Source: Algoriella xinjiangensis
GTDB taxonomy: Bacteria > Bacteroidota > Bacteroidia > Flavobacteriales > Weeksellaceae
Reading direction: 5' to 3'
Length of the DNA: 64,000 nucleotides
Assembly (NCBI RefSeq): GCF_900115015.1
Contig: NZ_FOUZ01000007.1
Location: 124,001-188,000 of the forward strand
The notes under the pieces are model-generated. The model was not told where the DNA came from, did no database searches, and saw nothing but the letters and a program-made list of their open reading frames with translations. Of the stretch, positions 36,773 through 44,332 are shown piece by piece. Both the position numbers and the translations under genes were made by a program. The first letter of the stretch is position 1. Each line of letters starts with the position of its first letter.

Positions 36773-39700
36773 AAAAATAGAGATATCGGGTTTTAGAATA
36801 TATGATGATCCTAAAGATGCAACATTTGACTTAACGACAGCGTCAGATAAACCTGCAGGTTTTATATCATTATATGCACCTAATGGATTTGGTAAAACAT
36901 CGTTTTATGATGCAGTCGAATATGGGATAACAGGTTCTATAAATAGATTTTTCGTAGGCAAAAGAGAACTTGATAAATTGGCTAATTTTCAGAATCAAGA
37001 GAACGAATTATCTTTTATTAGAAATATAAAATCTCCACCAGAAAGAGAGACATATATAAATATTACTACAGATTCAGATAAAGAGTCCATTATCAGTAAG
37101 AAATTTAAAAAACATGGTAATCAAACTCATGATTTAAACTTCAAAATAAAACCTGAAGTCCATGAATTTCAAAAAGTAATATTATCTCAAGAATGGATAA
37201 CCGCATTTTTAACTGAACAGGATGGTGAGTACCGTTATGAGAAGTTCATGGAAATACCTGAATTATCGAGTATCAACGAATATTATAACAAGCTTAAGCA
37301 AACCTATTCTGTTCATGACTCTAAAAAGAATAAACTTAAAGACAATATTGTAGAATTTGAGAAGAGTATTCAAAATATAGATTCTGAAAATTTACTTGAC
37401 ACTGTTAATAATCAAATTCAATTATTAGTAGAAAAATTTAAAGAACAGTCTCTTACATTTTTATCACTTGAAAGCACGAAAGAAGACATAAAGAGACTGA
37501 AAGATATTATCGCAAACAGAACTATTTCCAGTAATAATGAGTCTAAATTGATAAAATTATTGGAATATGTAGATGTATCAAAATCAGGCAATGATTCGAT
37601 TATGGGAATTAAAGCCTACTTCACAATTCAAGATAGTAATCAAAGAAATCACAAGAGATTATTAGAAATACAACAGCTCATAGAGAGATTTGAAAGTTTT
37701 GAAAAAATAGGAATAGAAATAGATAATACAAAGAAATCGCAACAAAATTATATAGATGATAAAAATCGAGTAACCAAGTTGATTTTAGATTTTCTGGAAT
37801 ATGAGCGTATATTAAAAGAAATACAAGGAAAAATTAGAACAATATCGCAAAAGGAGATTAATACTGAGGATATTAATAAACAATTGGGTGAGCTAAATCG
37901 AACAGAAATAGAATTACGAAGTCAACTTGAAACGGTATTGAGACAATTGGAAGAATTGGCAACTAAAAAGGCTAAGATTCCTGAGCTAAAAGTAGAATTT
38001 GAAAATCTAAATAATTTAATTCAAAAAACAGGTAAGGAACTAAAAGACAAAAAGGGACAAGCTGATAAAAAGGAGAAAAAACAACGTGAATTAGAAAGTG
38101 CTATCACGAATTTACAACGAATAATCAAGGAAATAACGGATGGAGTATATCCTCAAATTTCTAATAGCGAAAATCAAGAGATAAGTGAATTAGTGCAAAC
38201 ATTAAAAGAAAGTGAGCAATTACTATCTAATGAAAACACAACATTAAAATCTCTTAATTCAACTCTTAAACAACAAGAAACATTAAATCAAACAATATCA
38301 GATTTTATAAAAGCAGGTCTATCTATAGTTAATGAACGTCAATCATCCTCCTGTCCATTGTGTGAAGAGAAATATGATTCTTATAGTGCTTTAGTTGAAA
38401 AAATCACTAATAATAAGGCATTAGATGAAACATTGAAAACACTTCTTGCTCAAAAAAGTAAGAGTGAACTACGCATTTCTGACTTAACTACAAATATAAA
38501 AGAAAGTAAGGAACAGCTTCTTGATATTTATAAAAAGCAATTAGATGGGCTATCCACTAAAAATCAAGAAGAAAGACAGTTGTTGGAAAGTCTAAGACTG
38601 AATATTAAAGATATTGAGTTTGAACTGAATATTTTAAAAGAGAAGAACGAAATCCAAAAACTTGACATAAAAGGATTGTCGTTTGAAATTTTTGAAAAAC
38701 AAATTGATGAAAACTTAATAGAAGTTATTAAAGTAAGAGATATTGTTAAACCTAAACTCTCTGCAAATAAAGAAGCTATTGATAAGGTCAAGGAGCAGTT
38801 AGATTTCTTGAAAAACCAAATAGATTTACTTAAAAAAGAAAATGAAAGTCTAATTAACAATGAAAAATATGTGTCTGTAACAGGATGGTTTAATGAATAT
38901 TTTCCAGGCAAAGAAATAAATAAAGAATTGTTGCTTCAAAGAGACTCTTCATTAACACAAAGTATTAGTCAATTTGCTATTCGACTGAAAGTGGCGGATG
39001 AAAAATATGACACTCTTAATCAAGAACTAACATCGTTTAAAAAAGAGAATTTGTTGCAAGAGAAGTTAGATTTAGGGAAATTGACTCATGAAAATGTTGC
39101 CAAACTTACTGCCTACCGTTACTTCCTAAAAGACAATTTGGATATTGATTTGTCTCAAATGAATGAAACGATTCTATCAAATATAATTGAAGAAAAGCAG
39201 ACAAAATATAAAGCTGATTTAGAATATACACGATCTATACAATTGGAATTTCAAAAATTGGAAAAATTTAGTGAAAATGTTTGGCCGTTTCTACAATCCG
39301 AAAATGCTAAAATGAAACTTGTTGATGCAATGGAAGAACTTCACTTTTTAGAAAAGACAGTTGAGCCAGTAATAAAAACAGAATGTGATAATGCCAAAAC
39401 TTATCTTGAAAATCGAATCAAAAACTTTTTCTACGAAGAATTGATCAATAAACTATACAGGAAAATAGATCCACACCCTGATTTTAAGTCAGTAAAATTT
39501 AAAGCAAACTTTGATTCTGATCATCCAAGATTGGATGTTTTTGTTGAAAATATTAAAAATGAAAATGTTTTAATTCCAAATCTATATTTTAGTACCGCTC
39601 AAATTAATATATTAAGCTTAAGTATCTTTTTAGCGTCAGCCTTGAATTCTAAAGAGTATGACTGTATATTTATTGATGATCCTATTCAATCTATGGATAG

Positions 39701-39890
39701 TGTAAATGTTTTATCTACTATTGACTTATTTAGAAGTTTAGTAGTAAATGAAGGGAAACAAATAATTTTGTCAACACACGATGAGAATTTTCATAACTTA
39801 TTGATGAAGAAAATACCAATGGATTTGTTTGAATCAAAGTTTATAGAATTAGAAGCTTTTGGAAAAATCAAGAATTACCCCCCTAACTAA
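36759..39890 (+). CDS. SMC/Rad50-like ABC ATPase of the ABC-3C system
   Basis: The 1043-aa protein has Walker A YAPNGFGKTSFYDA (39-52), long coiled coils on both sides of a zinc-hook-like SSCPLCEEKY (~528-537), a signature-like FSTAQINILSLS (~944-955), Walker B CIFIDDPIQSMD (~967-978) and the H-loop ILSTHDENF. The canonical LSGGQ signature is replaced by STAQIN, as in several conflict-system ABC ATPases. It is expected to sense or bind DNA and switch the protease/MBL effectors. It overlaps the middle-component gene by 14 bp and ends 17 bp before a strong terminator. Confidence 0.9.
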   Translation: MMKFKKIEISGFRIYDDPKDATFDLTTASDKPAGFISLYAPNGFGKTSFYDAVEYGITGSINRFFVGKRELDKLANFQNQENELSFIRNIKSPPERETYINITTDSDKESIISKKFKKHGNQTHDLNFKIKPEVHEFQKVILSQEWITAFLTEQDGEYRYEKFMEIPELSSINEYYNKLKQTYSVHDSKKNKLKDNIVEFEKSIQNIDSENLLDTVNNQIQLLVEKFKEQSLTFLSLESTKEDIKRLKDIIANRTISSNNESKLIKLLEYVDVSKSGNDSIMGIKAYFTIQDSNQRNHKRLLEIQQLIERFESFEKIGIEIDNTKKSQQNYIDDKNRVTKLILDFLEYERILKEIQGKIRTISQKEINTEDINKQLGELNRTEIELRSQLETVLRQLEELATKKAKIPELKVEFENLNNLIQKTGKELKDKKGQADKKEKKQRELESAITNLQRIIKEITDGVYPQISNSENQEISELVQTLKESEQLLSNENTTLKSLNSTLKQQETLNQTISDFIKAGLSIVNERQSSSCPLCEEKYDSYSALVEKITNNKALDETLKTLLAQKSKSELRISDLTTNIKESKEQLLDIYKKQLDGLSTKNQEERQLLESLRLNIKDIEFELNILKEKNEIQKLDIKGLSFEIFEKQIDENLIEVIKVRDIVKPKLSANKEAIDKVKEQLDFLKNQIDLLKKENESLINNEKYVSVTGWFNEYFPGKEINKELLLQRDSSLTQSISQFAIRLKVADEKYDTLNQELTSFKKENLLQEKLDLGKLTHENVAKLTAYRYFLKDNLDIDLSQMNETILSNIIEEKQTKYKADLEYTRSIQLEFQKLEKFSENVWPFLQSENAKMKLVDAMEELHFLEKTVEPVIKTECDNAKTYLENRIKNFFYEELINKLYRKIDPHPDFKSVKFKANFDSDHPRLDVFVENIKNENVLIPNLYFSTAQINILSLSIFLASALNSKEYDCIFIDDPIQSMDSVNVLSTIDLFRSLVVNEGKQIILSTHDENFHNLLMKKIPMDLFESKFIELEAFGKIKNYPPN

Positions 39891-39906
39891 CCCCCAATAA
39901 AAAAAT

Positions 39907-39939
39907 AATCCCGATAAACAGTGTGTTTATCGGGATTTT
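39907..39939 (+). terminator. Strong terminator of the ISP/ABC-3C operon
   Basis: ATCCCGATAAACA (39908-39920) and TGTTTATCGGGAT (39924-39936) form a 13-bp stem with a three-base loop, followed by TTTT. It lies 17 bp after the ABC ATPase stop codon and directly before the tRNA-derived repeat. Confidence 0.85.
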
Positions 39940-39941
39940 AA

Positions 39942-39984
39942 GTGGTCCCACTTGGGCTCGAACCAAGGACTTGCTGATTATGAG
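39942..39984 (-). other. tRNA-Met(CAT) 3' fragment; junction of two elements
   Basis: The minus strand reads CTCATAA (anticodon loop, CAT), TCAGC (3' anticodon stem), AAGTC (variable loop) and CTTGG-TTCGAGC-CCAAG (T arm). TGGGACC (acceptor strand) and A follow. The geometry is exactly that of a tRNA 3' half. Similarity stops at the anticodon loop: the expected 5' stem strand GCTGA is absent, so this is an attachment-site remnant and not a working gene. The acceptor part is the same 14 bp as at 20386. An integrase gene begins 150 bp to the right. Confidence 0.75.
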
Positions 39985-40093
39985 TGGGTATTATGAAACT
40001 TTCAAAATGTTTCATTTTAATTCATACTAACTGATAATCAATATTTTATATAACTGAATTAATATATTAGATTTCATAATAATTACCTAAACA

Positions 40094-40109
40094 GTACAAT
40101 TTGTTGTAC
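40094..40109. promoter_or_regulatory. Palindrome upstream of the second integrase
   Basis: GTACAA-TTTG-TTGTAC is a perfect 16-bp palindrome, followed by another TTGTAC half-site at 40115-40120, just upstream of the integrase start at 40137. A related GTACA-GATAT-TGTAC occurs at 42352-42366 upstream of the second RNA-like element. It is a possible shared operator. Confidence 0.45.
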
Positions 40110-40136
40110 TAATGTTGTACCGATAAAATTTAACGT

Positions 40137-41363
40137 ATGAAATCAAGTATTAAAATTGTTTGCAAAAAGAACGCTTTAGCTGATGGTAAGTTTCCTATTT
40201 ATTTAAGAGTAACTATTGATCGCAAATCAAAATTTTATAAAACACCCTATAGTTGTGATTTGAGAGAATGGAATGATGCCAAAGGAGAATTCAACTCAAA
40301 GAATAAAAACTATCTTCAATCGAATAGAATTTTAAATCAAATTAAAGATGATGCTTCTTTAATCTTAAATGAATTATTAGAAAATAAAAAATCATTTACT
40401 TTAATAGAATTTGATAATATTTATTGTCAAAATTCCAACCTAACCAATAATTTTATTGAGTTCCTAGAATCAAGAATTAAACAGCTCTATGATGCTAAAC
40501 AAATTAGTTATAGCGATTCACATAATGACACTTTGAAATCTTTAAAGAAATTCAAAAGTAATATTAATAAATATTCATTTGATGATATCGATTATAGTTT
40601 TTTATTGAATTATGAAACTTTTCTAAGAAAGACTGGTTGTGAAGATGGAGGAATTGGGGTTTATATGAGGAACATACGCTCAACATATAACATTGCTATA
40701 AAATCTAAAGTTGCAAAGCAAGAACTATATCCATTCAGAGATTATAAAATCTCTTCTTTAAAATCTCAAAAAATTAAAAAAGCACTAACTAAGGAACAAT
40801 TACAAAAACTTATTGATTTTGATATACAACAAATTCCATCAGCTACTAATGCGAGGTATTTATATTTATTTAGCTTTTTTGCAAGAGGTATGAATTTTAC
40901 CGATTTAGCTGAATTAAAATGGGAAGATATTGAACATAGTAAATTCTCTTATAAAAGAAATAAAACAGGAATTAACATTCGAGTAAAAATACCTGAAAAC
41001 CAAATTACAAACGAAATATTAAATTTCTACAAAGAATATCGCCCCTACCCTACAAATTATATTTTTCCAATTTTAAAGAAAAATATTCTTGAATATGAAG
41101 AAGAAGAATTATCAGGTAGAAAACATAATGTTAGAAGCTATTACAATAAACAACTAAAATTAATTTTTGAAAAATTAAATATTGATACTAAGATCAATTT
41201 CTATACAGCTAGACATACCTTTGCTACTATTTCTTTGAAAAATGGAGTACATGTTTCTAAAATCAAACAAGCTCTAGGACATCAATCCATAAAAACAACT
41301 GAAGCATATCTAGAAGATTTTAAAGACGCCGAAATTGATGAAGCTTTTGAGAATTTAATTTAA
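40137..41363 (+). CDS. Tyrosine recombinase/integrase of element 2
   Basis: The 408-aa protein has an Arm DNA-binding N-terminus (KIVCKKNALADGKFPIYLRV), a SAM-like domain (~105-205) and a catalytic domain. The catalytic residues are Arg in FFARGMNFTDL, Lys in SYKRNKTG, the HxxR-type box ARHTFATISLKNG, LGHQSIKTTEAYL with His, and the nucleophile Tyr. All catalytic residues are present. The layout (tRNA fragment, 150 bp gap, inward-reading integrase) repeats that of element 1. The two integrases are clearly distinct proteins, so this is a separate element that used the same tRNA site. Confidence 0.92.
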   Translation: MKSSIKIVCKKNALADGKFPIYLRVTIDRKSKFYKTPYSCDLREWNDAKGEFNSKNKNYLQSNRILNQIKDDASLILNELLENKKSFTLIEFDNIYCQNSNLTNNFIEFLESRIKQLYDAKQISYSDSHNDTLKSLKKFKSNINKYSFDDIDYSFLLNYETFLRKTGCEDGGIGVYMRNIRSTYNIAIKSKVAKQELYPFRDYKISSLKSQKIKKALTKEQLQKLIDFDIQQIPSATNARYLYLFSFFARGMNFTDLAELKWEDIEHSKFSYKRNKTGINIRVKIPENQITNEILNFYKEYRPYPTNYIFPILKKNILEYEEEELSGRKHNVRSYYNKQLKLIFEKLNIDTKINFYTARHTFATISLKNGVHVSKIKQALGHQSIKTTEAYLEDFKDAEIDEAFENLI

Positions 41364-41410
41364 TAAAAAATAAAATCTCTCCATTTTTAGTTGAAAATTT
41401 ACAATTATTT

Positions 41411-41629
41411 TGGGTGTTGTAACTGATTTGGTGAGGAATATAAGGAATTAGTAAATAAATTTTGATATAATATACGTTATTAATAATTTTACACCATAAT
41501 TCAATCATCAAGAGTTTCTTAATTATTAGGAATACCAACCGAGCTTTTACTAGACACGGTGGTTTAGAATGAGGGCAAATCTGCCAAAAAAATAAGGTTA
41601 AATCCACTATTCATTCTCTTGCGATGATT
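41411..41629 (+). ncRNA. Structured RNA-like leader, copy 1
   Basis: No gene occupies this stretch, yet it shares long blocks with 42427-42636. Block A starts TGGGTGTTGTAACTGATTTG and is 26 nt identical. Block B (41495-41515) is 21 nt identical. Block C is ACCAACCGAG (41534-41543) with CGGTGGT (41557-41563) and ATGAGGGC (41569-41576). Predicted pairings are GAATTA/TAATTC (41445-41450 with 41497-41502), ACC-x-ACCG/CGGTGGT, and a closing helix AATCATC/GATGATT (41503-41509 with 41623-41629) extended by AAGAG/CTCTT. It ends about 30 nt before the ATG of the 212-aa gene. A cis-acting leader or a separate small RNA are both possible. Confidence 0.6.
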
Positions 41630-41659
41630 TGTAATTGATTAAATTATAAATTTTGCAAT

Positions 41660-42298
41660 ATGATACAAGCACATTTTAGTACAGAAAAAACGAATGTACA
41701 AACACAAGGAAGCACTTACAATGAAGATTTTGGAGAAGCCTATATTTCTGATTTTAAAAAATTAGCCATCATTAATTATTTTTATATTTACATCGATTAT
41801 ACCATCACTTATGTGTATCGAATCACATCTGATAACTACTTACAGTTAATCGATATCGATCAATTTAATAATAATTTTAAACGTAGAATTGTTGCACAGT
41901 ATAAGTATGACAATAATTTGTCGTTTATAGAAAATCTAAAAACAATAATAACCGAATTTATACACTCTAGAGGTATGTTTGACGGTCAAATTACACAATT
42001 TGAATCTGATATTATTTCTGATGAACTTTATCATCAAATACAGCAAAGCATTGAAGATAAAATGATTGACAATACAAAAAGTGAATTACTGGATTATATG
42101 CACGAGGTAGGTCTAGATCCTGTTGTCCACGACTCAGAAAAAGGTCTTTTTATTAGTAAATGTGTAAATTCTGTAAATCACCCTATTTTTATAGTAATTA
42201 CATCAGAAAAGGAAGAATGGACTTGCGGATATTGTCATAAAAAAGGAGGCCTTACAGAATTAAAAGAATGGATTGAATTTAAAAACTCTAAAAATTAA
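41660..42298 (+). CDS. Unknown protein with a CHC2-like zinc-ribbon C-terminus
   Basis: I do not recognise the family. In this 212-aa protein, residues 1-140 are unassigned (FKKLAIINYFYIYIDYTITY, then FIENLKTIITEFIHSRG and ELLDYMHEVGLDPVVHD). The C-terminal 55 residues show C-x6-H-P-x-F-x-V-x(9)-C-x2-C: SKCVNSVNHPIFIVITSEKE, then WTCGYCHKKGGLTELKEWI. This resembles the CHC2 zinc finger of DnaG-type primases but lacks a toprim domain. It follows the first RNA-like element by about 30 nt, so its expression or activity may be tied to that RNA. It is encoded as early cargo of element 2. Confidence 0.65.
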   Translation: MIQAHFSTEKTNVQTQGSTYNEDFGEAYISDFKKLAIINYFYIYIDYTITYVYRITSDNYLQLIDIDQFNNNFKRRIVAQYKYDNNLSFIENLKTIITEFIHSRGMFDGQITQFESDIISDELYHQIQQSIEDKMIDNTKSELLDYMHEVGLDPVVHDSEKGLFISKCVNSVNHPIFIVITSEKEEWTCGYCHKKGGLTELKEWIEFKNSKN

Positions 42299-42426
42299 TT
42301 GAATTAAACTAAAAAATTATTCAACCATTCACAAATTAAGATCATGAAACAGTACAGATATTGTACATAATTGATGTTTAATCAAGATTTTTTAACATGA
42401 AATAGATAAAAGTAGTTGAATTACTC

Positions 42427-42636
42427 TGGGTGTTGTAACTGATTTGGTGAGGCATAAGAGGAATTAAAAAAACTATAAACTATTTTGATAATTTAAATAT
42501 AATCAATAATATTATATCATAATTCAATCATCAAGAGTACATAAGGTACACCAACCGAGTTTAACAAACCACGGTGGTAAAGCGATGAGGGCTGTTCAGT
42601 CAAAAAATTGTCACTCTCTAAATTCTTAATGATTGA
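42427..42636 (+). ncRNA. Structured RNA-like leader, copy 2
   Basis: This is the second copy of the element at 41411. The identical blocks are at 42427-42452, 42518-42538 (21 nt), ACCAACCGAG at 42550-42559, ACGGTGGT at 42571-42578 and ATGAGGGC at 42585-42592. The spacers differ. The closing helix is TCAATCAT/ATGATTGA (42524-42531 with 42629-42636) extended by AAGAGT pairing with TATTCTT-type sequence after one mismatch. Its 5' strand is invariant between copies, while the 3' strand has changed and still pairs, which argues for RNA structure. It ends 30 nt before the ATG at 42666. The 128 bp before it (42299-42426) hold only a GTACA-GATAT-TGTAC repeat. Confidence 0.6.
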
Positions 42637-42665
42637 TACTGTTTAATAAAGTAAAGTATCAAAAA

Positions 42666-42905
42666 ATGGAAAATTTAACTGAAAAATTTGAAAAAAACTT
42701 GATTTCACTTTCAGATCAAGAAGTAATTAACTCCTTCAATAAAGAGGTGGGTAATACTGGATGGGTAGCTGCACGAGCTCACTTTCTAAAAGCATTAATT
42801 AATCAATTCGAATCAAGAGAAATTGACTATTCAATCATTAAAAATGAAAATACAATTTCTTTCGCGAAAAAGGTTTTTCTAAAAGAAAAAAAACTACACT
42901 ATTAA
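42666..42905 (+). CDS. Small protein downstream of the second RNA-like element
   Basis: From the ATG at 42666 the protein is 79 aa and starts MENLTEKFEKNLISLSDQEV. An upstream ATG at 42633 would begin inside the RNA element's closing helix and is less likely. The sequence is helical and soluble with a distinctive core (INSFNKEVGNTGWVAARAHF, then LKALINQFESREIDYSII). Proteins of this look are, to my memory, common small orphans in Flavobacteriia, with no known function. It directly follows the RNA-like element, parallel to the 212-aa gene after copy 1, and is followed by a perfect 17-bp palindrome. Confidence 0.6.
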   Translation: MENLTEKFEKNLISLSDQEVINSFNKEVGNTGWVAARAHFLKALINQFESREIDYSIIKNENTISFAKKVFLKEKKLHY

Positions 42906-42946
42906 AAAACATGAGCCGATTAGCATAAATAATCGGCTCATGTTTT
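42906..42946. promoter_or_regulatory. Perfect palindrome matching the Fic operator
   Basis: The 17-bp arms AAAACATGAGCCGATTA (42906-42922) and TAATCGGCTCATGTTTT (42930-42946) are separated by GCATAAA. The core 42912-42940 has the same 29-bp layout as the Fic operator at 19115-19143 (TGAGCC-x-ATTA-N7-TAAT-C-GGCTCA). The flanking A and T runs could make it a bidirectional terminator for the genes at 42666 and 44333 before the insertion sequence arrived; an operator left from a lost Fic gene is the alternative. Confidence 0.6.
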
Positions 42947-42955
42947 ATAATTTAT

Positions 42956-44319
42956 GACACTATCCTATAAAGTGTGTAAGTTAAAAAGTTGGGCTTAGAT
43001 TTTATAATCTGAGCCTTTTTTCAAAAATAAGCATAAATTGGTTAAGAACAATACCCCAATTATGAATAGGCATTGTCCATTTTTTAGTTGATTCCTTGAG
43101 TGCTAAATAAACAGACTTCAATACCGCATCGTCAGTAGGAAAAGACATTTTGTTTTTGGTATATTTTCTGATTTTTCCGTTCAGATTTTCGATTAAATTA
43201 GTCGTATAAATGATTTTACGGATTTCCATTGGGAAGTCAAAAAATACGGTTAGTTCGTCCCAGTTGTTTCTCCAGGATTGGATTGCGTAAAGATATTTCC
43301 CTTCCCATTTTGTGGCAAAATCTTCTAAAGCGGCTTTGGCAGCGTCTTTGTTGGGTGCAGTATAAATATGTTTCATATCGGCAGAAAACTCTTTTCTGTC
43401 TTTCCAAACCACGTATTTACAAGCGTTTCTAATCTGATGAACCACACAGATTTGGGTTTGAGATTCAGGAAAAACCGATCGGATGGTGTCTGTAAATCCG
43501 TTCAAATTATCAGTAGCAGTAATCAAAATATCTTCTACGCCACGAGCTTTTAAATCCGTGAGAACGCTCATCCAAAAGCTGGAGCTTTCGTTCTTTCCAA
43601 GCCACATTCCGAGGACTTCTTTTTTACCTTCACGGTTGAGTCCAACAGCTAAATAAATGGTTTTGTTGATGACTTTTGAGTTCTCGCGAACCTTAAAAAC
43701 AATCCCATCCATCCAAACAATTAGATAAACATCGTCTAAGGGTCGATTCTGCCAAGCTACAACTTCACTGGCTACTGCGTTTGTTATTCTGGAAATTGTC
43801 GAAGTGGAAACATCAAAATCATACATTTCTTTAATCTGCTCTTCAATGTCCGAAACGCTCATTCCTTTGGCATAAAACGAGATAATGATGTTTTCTAAAC
43901 CATCGATGATGTTGTGCCTTTTGGGAACTAATGCAGGCTCAAAACTACCTTCACGATCTCTTGGAACTTTAATCTCGGATTCACCGAATGAGGATTTTAT
44001 CTTTTTGGTTCCATGTCCGTTTCGATAATTACCATCGATGCTTTTATCATGTTTTTCGTTGTCCAGATGGCTATCCAGTTCTGCATCAAGCATGTGTTCT
44101 ACGGCCTTCTTGTGGAGTGCTTTGAAGAAAGATGTTAAATCTTCACCATTCTTAAAGGACTTGAAAAAATCCTTGTTGTTTAATAAATCTTCTTTGTTAG
44201 TCATAACTGTATAATGTTTAAAAATAATAAAAAGTTATTTCCAATAAATCTTTTGAGCATTAAAGGCTCAAAATTTATCAGAATAACTTTTTAACTTACA
44301 CAGTTAGTGGGATACTACC
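42956..44319 (-). mobile_element. IS256-family insertion sequence, 1364 bp
   Basis: The element carries one transposase gene and imperfect terminal inverted repeats. The left end begins GACACTATCCTATAAAGTGT. The complement of the right end begins GGTAGTATCCCACTAACTGT. Both continue into an identical GTGTAAGTTAAAAAGTT-type stretch. It is flanked by an 8-bp target duplication, TAATTTAT, at 42948-42955 and 44320-44327. Removing it and one duplicate joins the palindrome at 42906 to the 3' end of the 132-aa gene. The intact duplication suggests a fairly recent insertion. Confidence 0.88.
43002..44204 (-). CDS. IS256-family transposase (mutator type)
   Basis: The 400-aa DDE transposase has an N-terminal region with [38 protein letters not shown] and [13 protein letters not shown], typical of Transposase_mut. 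The catalytic Asp is in [10 protein letters not shown] (~166), the second in [18 protein letters not shown] (~233) and the Glu in [19 protein letters not shown] (~341). C-x2-H is in [15 protein letters not shown]. Full length and intact, so probably active. It sits between the element's terminal repeats on the minus strand. Confidence 0.93.
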   Translation of the reverse strand: MTNKEDLLNNKDFFKSFKNGEDLTSFFKALHKKAVEHMLDAELDSHLDNEKHDKSIDGNYRNGHGTKKIKSSFGESEIKVPRDREGSFEPALVPKRHNIIDGLENIIISFYAKGMSVSDIEEQIKEMYDFDVSTSTISRITNAVASEVVAWQNRPLDDVYLIVWMDGIVFKVRENSKVINKTIYLAVGLNREGKKEVLGMWLGKNESSSFWMSVLTDLKARGVEDILITATDNLNGFTDTIRSVFPESQTQICVVHQIRNACKYVVWKDRKEFSADMKHIYTAPNKDAAKAALEDFATKWEGKYLYAIQSWRNNWDELTVFFDFPMEIRKIIYTTNLIENLNGKIRKYTKNKMSFPTDDAVLKSVYLALKESTKKWTMPIHNWGIVLNQFMLIFEKRLRL

Positions 44320-44332
44320 TAATTTATAATAA

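Larger units (their letters stand above)
20386..39955. mobile_element. Integrative element bounded by tRNA 3'-end repeats
   Basis: About 19.6 kb lies between two identical 14-bp repeats derived from the 3' end of a tRNA. The left end has an integrase reading inward, followed by an excisionase-like HTH, an SF3-like helicase, an iteron region, a primase and a BfmA-like mobilization gene: a complete replication/excision module. The right part carries HipBA and the ISP-like RM/ABC-3C cargo and closes with a terminator before the right repeat. No relaxase or type IV secretion gene is present, so it would be mobilized in trans. The boundaries are inferred from the repeats. Confidence 0.65.

Noticed and set aside
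39942-39984. A working tRNA-Met gene
   Set aside because: Only the 3' half from the anticodon loop onward is present; the 5' half does not pair and the acceptor stem has no partner.
41320-41607. Minus-strand frame of 95 aa across the first RNA-like element
   Set aside because: No equivalent frame is kept in the second copy, and the conserved blocks are not spaced in codon steps.
41411-42636. CRISPR array or group II intron for the repeated noncoding blocks
   Set aside because: There are only two copies separated by about 1 kb with a gene between, no short regular repeats, and no domain V-type hairpin or reverse transcriptase.
43229-43553. Plus-strand frames within the IS256 transposase
   Set aside because: They are antisense to an intact transposase with full catalytic motifs.
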